Shown: positions 43,412-50,897 of the stretch, one piece after another | Numbering within the stretch: the stretch's first letter is position 1 | Layout of the letters: every line of letters begins with the position of its first letter | From: Bacteroidota bacterium | GTDB taxonomy: Bacteria > Bacteroidota > Bacteroidia > Chitinophagales > Chitinophagaceae | Reading direction: 5' to 3' | Assembly: GCA_018267515.1 (NCBI GenBank) | Contig: JAFDYJ010000020.1 | Location: 1-50,897 of the forward strand | Length of the DNA stretch: 50,897 nucleotides | Notes under the pieces: model-generated | Seen by the model: the letters and a program-made list of their open reading frames with translations, nothing else | What the model was told of the DNA's origin: nothing | The model's database searches: none | Program-made: the position numbers and the translations under genes

Positions 43412-43610
43412 TCAATTAACAGGTAAACAAATGATAAATTCAGCCCCAACACTCTCTTTACTTTTAACTTTTATTTCCCCACCATGCGCCTTCACTATAT
43501 CATAGCTCAAACTTAATCCCAATCCTGTTCCTTGTCCTGTTGGCTTTGTAGTGAAGAAAGGTTGAAAAATTTTGTCTTTAATTTTTTCATAAATACAATT
43601 GCTTTCTTTG
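43412..43610 (-). pseudogene. Displaced HATPase 3' end next to transposase element 3
   Basis: The minus strand reads [56 protein letters not shown] and TGA (43412-43414), the last 63 or so codons of an array kinase, uninterrupted. Just upstream, the frame enters the left hairpin of element 3. Its stop lies 5 bp before the ATG of the giant kinase. It is the best preserved of the displaced tails. Confidence 0.85.
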
Positions 43611-44277
43611 CAGAGCCGTAGGCTTGGTTCATTTTGTAACACCCGGTTTTAATCGGGTGATAATACCAATCAATACAAGCAGAGTGCCGTAGGCACGATT
43701 CATATCTACACCAACTCTTTAAAAAGATATTGTTCATCATACTCGATTTTAAAATGCTTTAGAAATTCAATATACTCTTCGTGAAAGGTTTGTTTCTTAT
43801 GATGTGCCTCCTGGTTTTGTATATAATGATAAACATTGTCAACCTGAGACTGGCTGTATGAAAATACTCCATAACCTTCCTGCCATTCAAAACGCTCCTT
43901 TGTAAGCCTGTTATCGTTTATATATTTTGACGATTTTGCTTTTACCGTTTTCATTAATTCCGAAACAGAAACAACCGGCCTTAATCCTAAGAAACAATGT
44001 ACATGATCCTCTACACCGTTTACAATAATGGTTTTACAGTTTGTTTCATTGATCAGGTTTCCAATGACACCAAATAGTTGATTATTCCATTCTTTGGAGA
44101 TTACTGCATTCCTGTATTTTACTGCAAAGACAGTTTGTAGGTAGATTTGATGATATGTATTAGCCATTCACATTGATTTTTATGTTCCGAGCCTACGACT
44201 CTCCTATTAATTTTTGGTTACCTCTTTTCAACGGACTGAAGTCCGTTGTTACAACATGCTTCGAAGCTACGCTTCTC
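43611..44277 (-). mobile_element. RAYT-like hairpin element, copy 3 (with transposase)
   Basis: Ends and order match copies 1 and 2: CAGAGCCGTAGGCT at 43611-43624, then an imperfect CACCCGGTTTTAATCGGGTG-like hairpin, GTGCCGTAGGCAC, the transposase gene, GAGCCTACGACTC, AACGGACTGAAGTCCGTT and GAAGCTACGCTTC at 44263-44275. The right end is 9 bp from the stop codon of the next kinase. Confidence 0.82.
43706..44167 (-). CDS. Y1 (HUH) transposase, IS200/RAYT type, second copy
   Basis: A 153-residue protein starting at MANTYHQIYLQTVFAVKYR, with the HUH motif in GVEDHVHCFLGL and the tyrosine helix DNVYHYIQNQEAHH. It matches the transposase at 34889-35350 with 13 differences scattered through the chain (for example RQAIIAKEWK against RNAVISKEWN), none in the catalytic motifs. 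Both copies are transcribed in the same direction as the kinases. Confidence 0.9.
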   Translation of the reverse strand: MANTYHQIYLQTVFAVKYRNAVISKEWNNQLFGVIGNLINETNCKTIIVNGVEDHVHCFLGLRPVVSVSELMKTVKAKSSKYINDNRLTKERFEWQEGYGVFSYSQSQVDNVYHYIQNQEAHHKKQTFHEEYIEFLKHFKIEYDEQYLFKELV

Positions 44278-44285
44278 ACATTGAC

Positions 44286-46304
44286 TCATACTGATAATTG
44301 AATCACAAACTCACTCCCTTCTCCTTTTTTTGTCTCCACTTTTATTTCTCCACCATGCACCTTTACAATATCATAGCTCAAACTCAACCCCAATCCTGTT
44401 CCTTGTCCTGTTGGTTTGGTTGTGAAGAAAGGTTGAAAGATTTTGTCTTTTATTTTTTCAGGAATACCATATCCGTTGTCCTTTACTCTTATCTCTACGC
44501 CGTTAGAGGTTTTCTTTGTTGAAACAGAGACCACCGATTCATATCCTTCGGGATGTAGTTTCTTTCTTTCATCCACAGCATAAAACGCATTATTGATCAA
44601 ATTCAAAACAACTCTCCCGATATCTTGCGGTACCACATTTATTTTTGGAAGTGCTGCATCAAAATCTGTTGTAATTTCTGCATTGAAAGATTTGTCCTTT
44701 GCACGAAGGCCATGATAGCTCAATCTTAAATATTCATCGCACAAAGCATTGATGTCTGTGAGCTCTTTTTTGCCCTCGCTTTTCCTGGAGTGTTGCAGCA
44801 TTCCTTTCACAATATCTCCTGCCCGTTTGCCATGATGATTTATTTTTTCTAAATTCTCTTTAAGGTCACTTGCTATTTCTTTAGCATCTGCTAAATTACC
44901 TTTTAAAATTTCTTCATTCATTTCATCAACCAACTCTGCACTTACTTCAGAAAAATTATTGACAAAATTCAACGGGTTTTGTATTTCATGCGCAATGCCT
45001 GCAGTGAGTTCGCCAAGCGAAGCCATTTTTTCAGATTGGATGAGTTGTTGTTGAGTAGATTTAAGATTGCTCAAAGTTGATTCCAATACTTTATTGTCTT
45101 TTTTCTTTTGTTTTATGCTTCTATAGAACACAAAGACAAGTGCTGAGAGGAGGACTAAGCCAACAAGCATTGCAATTGTCCATATTTTATTTTTAGCAGC
45201 AATGCTTTCCTGGGTTTGATTCTCCAATAGTATTTGTTGTTCAAAATTCAGGTTCTGAAATTTTGTGATTTTATCAGCCCGGTCCTGGTATAAGCTGTCT
45301 CCAATGGTTTTTGAAAGTGTGAGATATGCAAACGCACTATCAGTGTTTCCTTGCAATTTCCATGCGTTTGAAAGAATAGTAGCCGCAATGCTTGTAGATT
45401 TCATATCTCTAAGACCGGTTGCCTGTTGTAAAACAGATCCTGCATAATATTTCGCCGAATCAACCTGCCCTAGTCGTTCGTACAATTGTGCCAAAGCAAT
45501 CTTATTGTTCACTTCGGCTCTTCCATTTCGTTGTTCCATGCTGCTAAATAAACCCTGCCAATAAAAATATTTTGCTGAATCTAACATATCCTTTTGTAAA
45601 TACGCCGACCCTTTAATCTGAAATAATAGTCCGTTAAATAATTTCCACCCTGTGATTTCAGAATATGCTAATGCCATATTTATATAAAAAATTGCCGAAT
45701 CCAATCTATTTGCATCGGTATAAATAAATCCAAGGTTCATATTACTTTGAACCAGTGCCATTGCTCTTTTACTATTAAGTGCAGAAAAGATATCAATTTC
45801 CTGTCTATAATACTTTATTGCGTTTTCACGGTCTCCGGCACGACGGTATATATTTGCCAATTGATGAAGCGTATAACCTATCTGGCTTAATCGGAATTGA
45901 TGAGGGTCTCTGAATTCATAATCTATAGGTATATATACATTTTTTTCATTGGTCTCATCCTGTTCCAGTTTCAAAGCATCATTAGCCAATTTAAAACTCA
46001 ATGGAAGGTTTCCATCGGTCATGGCTATGTAAGACTGATTTTCTGTTAGAAAATGGGCTATCCATAGAGGTTGATTAATTTTTTTTGCAATCGAAGTCCC
46101 CTGGTCAGCAAAAAAAAGGCAACTATCGGCATTGCTTTCCGAATAGTAACCAGCCAGGTTAAAAAGAACAACCATTTTCACCGAATCATTATCAGCGTTT
46201 TTCAAAGCAGTTGTGAGGCTGTCTAAATTTGTTGACTGCGTTTGAGCATAGGTAAAACAGGATAGCAATAGTAGCCATATTATTAAAAGATAATTCTTAA
46301 TCAT
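44286..46304 (-). CDS. TPR-sensor histidine kinase
   Basis: The 672-residue protein has a signal peptide (MIKNYLLIIWLLLLSCFTYAQ), an outside TPR-type helical region (about residues 25-360), a membrane helix (IAMLVGLVLLSALVFVFY) and the HisKA-HATPase core with AGIAHEIQNPLNFVNNF, NLINNAFYAVDERKKL, DNGYGIP and [22 protein letters not shown]. The loop after the N box lacks the palindromic-repeat insert and reads like that of the partial kinase at the window end. Its ATG overlaps the TGA of the upstream kinase by 4 nt (ATGA), so the two are translationally coupled. Element 3 follows its stop immediately. Confidence 0.93.
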   Translation of the reverse strand: MIKNYLLIIWLLLLSCFTYAQTQSTNLDSLTTALKNADNDSVKMVVLFNLAGYYSESNADSCLFFADQGTSIAKKINQPLWIAHFLTENQSYIAMTDGNLPLSFKLANDALKLEQDETNEKNVYIPIDYEFRDPHQFRLSQIGYTLHQLANIYRRAGDRENAIKYYRQEIDIFSALNSKRAMALVQSNMNLGFIYTDANRLDSAIFYINMALAYSEITGWKLFNGLLFQIKGSAYLQKDMLDSAKYFYWQGLFSSMEQRNGRAEVNNKIALAQLYERLGQVDSAKYYAGSVLQQATGLRDMKSTSIAATILSNAWKLQGNTDSAFAYLTLSKTIGDSLYQDRADKITKFQNLNFEQQILLENQTQESIAAKNKIWTIAMLVGLVLLSALVFVFYRSIKQKKKDNKVLESTLSNLKSTQQQLIQSEKMASLGELTAGIAHEIQNPLNFVNNFSEVSAELVDEMNEEILKGNLADAKEIASDLKENLEKINHHGKRAGDIVKGMLQHSRKSEGKKELTDINALCDEYLRLSYHGLRAKDKSFNAEITTDFDAALPKINVVPQDIGRVVLNLINNAFYAVDERKKLHPEGYESVVSVSTKKTSNGVEIRVKDNGYGIPEKIKDKIFQPFFTTKPTGQGTGLGLSLSYDIVKVHGGEIKVETKKGEGSEFVIQLSV

Positions 46305-48235
46305 TTTTCGCCTGGTATTTGAATTATAAGCTTTGAACCTTCACCTTCTTTACTTTCCACCTTTATCTCCCCACCATGCGCCTTTACGATATCGTAACTC
46401 AAACTCAATCCTAATCCCGTTCCGCTGCCGGTTGGTTTGGTGGTAAAGAATGGTTGAAATATTTTGTCCTTGATTTTTTCAGGAATACCATTCCCATTAT
46501 CACTCACTTTTATTTCAACTTTATCATTAATTTTTTTTGTGCTAACAGTAACAGTTGGATTATAACCTTCAATCCCTGATTTATTCTTTTCATTCACTGC
46601 ATAAAATGCATTATTAATTAAATTCAAAACAACACGGCCGATATCCAGTGGCACTACATTTATTTTTGAAAGAGTTTCATCAAACTCCGTTTCAAATTTT
46701 GCATTAAAGCTTTTGTCTTTGGCTCTTAATCCATGATAGGCCAATCTTAAATATTCATCGGCCAGGACATTAATATCAGTGAGTTCCTTTTGCCCTGCAC
46801 TTGTACTGCTATGTTGCAACATTCCCTTTACAATATCGCCGGCCCGCTTGCCATGGTGATTTATCTTTTCTAAGTTTTGTTTTAAATCATTGGCTATCTC
46901 TTTTGCATCATCTAAATTTCCTTTTGAAATTTCTTCATTCATTTCATCAACCAACTCTGTACTTACTTCTGAAAAATTATTTACAAAATTCAACGGGTTT
47001 TGTATCTCATGTGCAATGCCTGCGGTGAGCTCACCAAGTGAAGCCATTTTTTCTGATTGGATGAGTTGGGATTGGGTGGATTTTAAATCAGAAAGAGTCT
47101 TTGCTAATACTTTATTTGTTTTTTGCTTTTGACGATTATTCCGGTAAAGAATCAATGCAATAATTAACAAAATTGCCAATGCACCAATGAACCCATATTG
47201 TTTGAGTTTATTTTGATAATTAATTTTTGCATCTGCAATTTCTTTTTGACGTTCTTCGGTCTGTGCGACCAATGTTTGAATGGATTGAAGATTATTAGCT
47301 CCGAACAAACTGTCCTTATATGTGTCAGCAATTTTAAGATACCTTAATGATTCTTTAATATCCCTGGCTTCATATAAACCCGATAAGAGCAACGCTGCTT
47401 GCTGGATCGTTTGCTTTTGAGAAATTAATTCTGATTCCTCAAGCCCTTTCTGTGCATAGTAAATTGCAGAGTCAGGTTGATTGATGTCTTTATAAAGCAA
47501 TGCTAATTTAATGTAGGCTGAAGAAGAAGTTCTGCGTTCATTATTTTTAAGAGATACGTCCAGGCACTTTTGATACAAATTCAATGCTTCAGCTCTGTTT
47601 CCTGATTTCATTTTTACATTTCCCAATATTTCATATAACTGGGGTTCTTCTCTATTTATCTTTTGGAGGGTTTTTAGAGCCTTCTGGTCATAAAAAATTG
47701 CCGAATCTAACTGATTCATTTGTTCAAACACTATAGCCATGTCCTTCTCACCATAACCCAATGGCTCAATATTATTATTTGCTTCGCTTAACGAGTTTTG
47801 TTCACGTAAATAACTTAAAGCTTTAGGGTAATCTTTTAATACAATATAGGCCTCGCCAATTGCATTCAAAGCTCCTTCATAATTTTTTAATCCATTTGCC
47901 TTAGCCATCTCAATTGCTTTAAATCCCGTTTCAAGAGCTTTGGGTAAGTTTCCCATTTGTACCAGGGTAATACTCATGAACGATAAAGCCAGCACTTCAC
48001 CTTTCACATAATTAATTTTGCGTGCAGCCTTTAAAGCCAGTTCTCCATAGAAAAGAGAAGAGTCAGCATTTCCAAGTCGATACAATAAACACAGAAATGC
48101 CTGTTGATTAATTCTGCTTGTATCATCTTTTGCAATAGCAATCTGGTGATGAAGATTACCAATCGCTTCCGGCGTTTGTGCAATGCCTAAATTTGATACA
48201 AATAGAAACAGGATCAATACTAATTTCTTCTTCAT
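46301..48235 (-). CDS. TPR-sensor histidine kinase
   Basis: The 644-residue protein has a signal peptide (MKKKLVLILFLFVSNLGIAQ), TPR repeats to about residue 320 (units such as DYPKALSYLREQNSL, NRAEALNLYQKCLDV and NQPDSAIYYAQKGLEE), a membrane helix (FIGALAILLIIALILY) and the HisKA-HATPase core ([55 protein letters not shown]). About 190 bp of its ATP-binding region differs from the next kinase (48249-50354) at only one position by my reading, a sign of recent gene conversion. It starts 13 bp after that gene's stop and overlaps the following kinase by 4 nt. Confidence 0.93.
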   Translation of the reverse strand: MKKKLVLILFLFVSNLGIAQTPEAIGNLHHQIAIAKDDTSRINQQAFLCLLYRLGNADSSLFYGELALKAARKINYVKGEVLALSFMSITLVQMGNLPKALETGFKAIEMAKANGLKNYEGALNAIGEAYIVLKDYPKALSYLREQNSLSEANNNIEPLGYGEKDMAIVFEQMNQLDSAIFYDQKALKTLQKINREEPQLYEILGNVKMKSGNRAEALNLYQKCLDVSLKNNERRTSSSAYIKLALLYKDINQPDSAIYYAQKGLEESELISQKQTIQQAALLLSGLYEARDIKESLRYLKIADTYKDSLFGANNLQSIQTLVAQTEERQKEIADAKINYQNKLKQYGFIGALAILLIIALILYRNNRQKQKTNKVLAKTLSDLKSTQSQLIQSEKMASLGELTAGIAHEIQNPLNFVNNFSEVSTELVDEMNEEISKGNLDDAKEIANDLKQNLEKINHHGKRAGDIVKGMLQHSSTSAGQKELTDINVLADEYLRLAYHGLRAKDKSFNAKFETEFDETLSKINVVPLDIGRVVLNLINNAFYAVNEKNKSGIEGYNPTVTVSTKKINDKVEIKVSDNGNGIPEKIKDKIFQPFFTTKPTGSGTGLGLSLSYDIVKAHGGEIKVESKEGEGSKLIIQIPGEK

Positions 48236-48248
48236 TGAAATATTTTAA

Positions 48249-50354
48249 CTATAATAGAATTACAAACTCTGTTCCTTCTCCCTCTTTAGTCTCCACCTTT
48301 ATCTCCCCTCCATGCGCCTTTACGATATCGTAACTCAAACTCAATCCTAATCCCGTTCCGCTGCCGGTTGGTTTGGTGGTAAAGAATGGTTGAAATATTT
48401 TGTCCTTGATTTTTTCAGGGATACCATTCCCATTATCACTCACTTTTATTTCAACTTTATCATTAATTTTTTTTGTGCTAACAGTAACAGTTGGATTATA
48501 ATCTTCAATCCCTGATTTCTTTTTTTCATTCACTGCATAAAATGCATTATTGATTAAATTCAAAACAACTCTCCCGATATCTTGCGCTACGACATTTATT
48601 TTTGGAAGTGATGTATCAAAATCTGTTTTAAATTCTGCATTGAAAGATTTATCCTTTGCACGAAGACCGTGATAACTCAATCTTAAATATTCATCACAAA
48701 AAGCATTGATATCTGTAAGTTCTTTCTGCCCGGAACTTGTTCGTGAATGTTGCAACATACTTTTTACAATATCGCCGGCTCTTTTGCCATGATGATTAAT
48801 TTTTTCTAAGTTTTGTTTTAAGTCATTCGCTATTTCTTTTGCATCTGCTAAATTACCTTTTGTAATTTCTTCATTCATTTCATCAACCAACTCGGCACTT
48901 ACTTCTGAAAAATTATTGACAAAATTCAACGGGTTTTGTATTTCATGGGCAATGCCGGCAGTGAGTTCTCCGAGTGAAGCCATTTTTTCGGATTGGATGA
49001 GTTGGGATTGGGTGGCCTTCAGGTTCTCTAATGAAGTCCTCAGCTCTACTGTTTGCCGGGCCACTTCTTCTTCCAGAATTTTTTGTTGCTTTAGGGCCTG
49101 TTCTTTTTTCTCTTCAGATAATTTCATTACCTGTTCGGCATTCTGTCTTACTTCATTCACTATTTCTTTAAACCGGAGTGCTATATAAACAAGGAGTGAC
49201 ATGGGGAAAGAAAGAACAAGCCCGGAAGCTATCAGCATATTATATGGAACAAATTCTGTCTTATACTTTACTACCATAGCAATGTATAAGAATACCAGGA
49301 AGGAGTAAAGCAATAAGCCAAAAACAATGGCCCACTGTGCCCCCTTCAATGTTTTTCGGGAAGAAAAGATGTACCATAAATAAACAAAAACGGGTATCAG
49401 TGTTTCCAAAGCTGCTATTATGGCACCTGAGGCACCTGTAATAAACATATTGACAACACCCAGTAGAAACAGCAACGCAATTAATACTTTCAGCCAGACG
49501 GCCACTTTATTTTTAAAGACTTTGGCAACAATAATCAGCGAAAGGCAGGTTGAAATAGCGCTGACAAGGTTAAATGCGGCAAAAGAAATTACATACTCTT
49601 TAAAGCTGATGGAACCACTCTCCAACCGGATTTTAAAATAAAACATTACCAGGAATAGGGTTGCACAAACGGCAAACAGGGTAAGGTTTTTTTCCCGCTT
49701 GTTAAGGAAAGCAAGTAACCAAAACAGCAAAGTCAGCACCGTACAGATAGACATCCAAAGAGTACTGTAAACAGGCCATTCCCTTAAATGCTTTGCAAAC
49801 CTAGCATGGTATTGAGGCCCGTTGAACCGGATGAACTGGTATAAACCCACTTTGTTTGATTTTATTTCCCCGGAAGAAAATGAGGTTATATAATCTGCAA
49901 ACCGGATGGTAATTTCATGCTCAAGCTCGGGTGGTACATTTATCAGTATGGGCATCTTATTGGATGGGTTGTATTCTTTAAAAGAAGCGGCATCTGTTCC
50001 TATGTTACCGAATGATTGCAACAACTTACCATCCATATACAACTCAGCTGCCGCCCAGCCTGAATACCGGAGGCCTAGGGAAGTATTAGCAAATTCTGGT
50101 GACAGTTTAAACCTGAATTTAAGCCACCCTTCCACTCTTTTATTTTTATCAGCCATCTTTACAGACAGCTCCGACGGTTTTAGATTTAACCATAAGCTGT
50201 CGCCATGCTTTTTAAATTGCCACCCTTCCATATCACTAATCATGATTTCATTTATTGAATTAAACATGGACGGCGAGATAATAATAGCAGTGTCCTGTGC
50301 CTTGCAAACAACATTGAAGGCAATAAAGAATATTATAAATAACCCTGATTTCAT
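48249..50354 (-). CDS. 7TM-sensor histidine kinase
   Basis: The 701-residue protein has a signal peptide (MKSGLFIIFFIAFNVVCKAQ), then an outside beta-sandwich-like domain to about residue 190 (LKFRFKLSPEFANTSLGLRY, AAELYMDGKLLQSFG), which resembles 7TMR-DISM extracellular or carbohydrate-binding jelly-rolls. About seven hydrophobic helices follow between residues 195 and 400, and then a long coiled coil (VMKLSEEKKEQALKQQKILE). The HisKA-HATPase core has AGIAHEIQNPLNF, NLINNAFYAVNEKKKSG and DNGNGIP. It is the only kinase of the array with a multi-pass sensor, yet its core is nearly the same as that of its TPR-type neighbour. It ends with a TAG right after EFVILL, a few codons short of the usual LPV end. 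Confidence 0.92.
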   Translation of the reverse strand: MKSGLFIIFFIAFNVVCKAQDTAIIISPSMFNSINEIMISDMEGWQFKKHGDSLWLNLKPSELSVKMADKNKRVEGWLKFRFKLSPEFANTSLGLRYSGWAAAELYMDGKLLQSFGNIGTDAASFKEYNPSNKMPILINVPPELEHEITIRFADYITSFSSGEIKSNKVGLYQFIRFNGPQYHARFAKHLREWPVYSTLWMSICTVLTLLFWLLAFLNKREKNLTLFAVCATLFLVMFYFKIRLESGSISFKEYVISFAAFNLVSAISTCLSLIIVAKVFKNKVAVWLKVLIALLFLLGVVNMFITGASGAIIAALETLIPVFVYLWYIFSSRKTLKGAQWAIVFGLLLYSFLVFLYIAMVVKYKTEFVPYNMLIASGLVLSFPMSLLVYIALRFKEIVNEVRQNAEQVMKLSEEKKEQALKQQKILEEEVARQTVELRTSLENLKATQSQLIQSEKMASLGELTAGIAHEIQNPLNFVNNFSEVSAELVDEMNEEITKGNLADAKEIANDLKQNLEKINHHGKRAGDIVKSMLQHSRTSSGQKELTDINAFCDEYLRLSYHGLRAKDKSFNAEFKTDFDTSLPKINVVAQDIGRVVLNLINNAFYAVNEKKKSGIEDYNPTVTVSTKKINDKVEIKVSDNGNGIPEKIKDKIFQPFFTTKPTGSGTGLGLSLSYDIVKAHGGEIKVETKEGEGTEFVILL

Positions 50355-50362
50355 AAATTCAT

Positions 50363-50897
50363 CTATATAGTTGGAAGCAGAATAATAAATATGGTTCCTT
50401 CTCCTTCTTTCGTCTCCACTTTTATTTCACCTCCATGTGCTTTTACAATATCATAACTCAAACTCAATCCCAAACCCGTTCCCTGACCTGTTGGTTTAGT
50501 AGTAAAGAATGGTTGAAATATTTTGCTCAGTATTTTTTTAGGAATACCTGTTCCGTTATCCTTTACACTAATCTCAATCGAGCTCCCGGTTTTCTTTGTT
50601 GAAACAGAGACCACCGGTTCATATCCTTCGGGATGTAGTTTCTTTCTTTCATCCACCGCATAAAACGCATTATTGATCAAATTCAAAACAACTCTCCCGA
50701 TATCTTGCGGTACCACATTTATTTTTGGAAGTGCTGCATCAAAATCTGTTTTAATTTCTGCATTGAAAGATTTGTCCTTTGCACGAAGGCCTTGATAGCT
50801 CAATCTTAAATATTCATCGCACAAAGCGTTGATGTCTGTGAGCTCTTTTTTGCCCTCGCTTTTCCTTGAATGTTGCAACATTCCTTTCACAATATCT
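50363..50897 (-). CDS. Histidine kinase core, 3' part (continues beyond window)
   Basis: The frame is open to the end of the window, and reading in from there gives DIVKGMLQHSRKSEGKKELT, NLINNAFYAVDERKKL, DNGTGIP and [22 protein letters not shown], ending LLPTI. This is the end of the HisKA domain and the whole ATP-binding domain; the phosphoacceptor and sensor parts lie outside the window. The visible 310 bp next to the window edge closely match the kinase at 44286-46304. The stop is 8 bp before the start of the 7TM kinase, so it belongs to the same operon. Confidence 0.9.
   Translation of the reverse strand, partial: DIVKGMLQHSRKSEGKKELTDINALCDEYLRLSYQGLRAKDKSFNAEIKTDFDAALPKINVVPQDIGRVVLNLINNAFYAVDERKKLHPEGYEPVVSVSTKKTGSSIEISVKDNGTGIPKKILSKIFQPFFTTKPTGQGTGLGLSLSYDIVKAHGGEIKVETKEGEGTIFIILLPTI

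Noticed and set aside
43412..43642. A functional 76-residue stand-alone HATPase protein
   Set aside because: The frame is open but holds only the last third of an ATP-binding domain, lacks the N box, and its first codons come from the transposase element's hairpin; it is better described as a displaced gene end.

Overview
The window reads as chromosomal DNA from a Bacteroidota bacterium, most likely of the Chitinophagaceae or a close relative. The signs are AT-rich intergenic DNA, weak or absent Shine-Dalgarno sequences, a possible TAnnTTTG promoter box, LytS/LytTR pairs, Reg_prop/Y_Y_Y hybrid kinases, a BNR-repeat secreted hydrolase, and interspersed short repeats typical of that group. This placement is inferred from gene families; no marker gene was compared. 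I saw no rRNA, tRNA or CRISPR array.

Positions 1-11.8 kb hold metabolic and envelope genes: the 3' end of trmD, a GH18-deacetylase-GT2 fusion, a GH109-like secreted oxidoreductase-fold glycosidase, a lipoprotein of unknown function, a large Asp-box/BNR protein and adenine deaminase. The deaminase gene carries several in-frame copies of genome-type short repeats.

Positions 12.1-23.6 kb form a plus-strand signalling unit. It has a 2889-residue hybrid histidine kinase (beta-propeller, Y_Y_Y, one membrane segment, nine tandem GAF domains, kinase core, receiver, degenerate receiver), a lone receiver, a GAF plus class III nucleotide cyclase with unusual substrate-pocket residues, and an HD-domain protein. 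Positions 23.8-27.5 kb hold a small unknown protein and a LiaF-like / DUF4288 / LytS / LytTR cell-envelope-stress type module. At 27.7 kb an orphan 2TM beta-barrel protein resembling the CBASS effector Cap15 faces the next block.

Positions 28.3-50.9 kb are the most striking region: a minus-strand array of seven histidine kinases (one cut by the window end) with nearly interchangeable HisKA-HATPase cores but different sensor parts (TPR proteins, a 7TM protein, and a 2505-residue soluble protein with a SnoaL-like domain and eleven copies of a repeated sensor unit). Downstream in the same direction are two receivers, one fused to a class III cyclase, which look like shared outputs. Gaps between the kinases are filled with broken 3' ends of kinase genes, two families of short repeats, and three copies of a Y1-transposase (RAYT-like) hairpin element. 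Each element sits between a kinase stop codon and a displaced HATPase tail cut at the same place. Near-identical core blocks shared by different kinase pairs point to continuing gene conversion. My overall reading is a sensor-shuffling kinase array feeding cyclic-nucleotide signalling; the wiring is inference.
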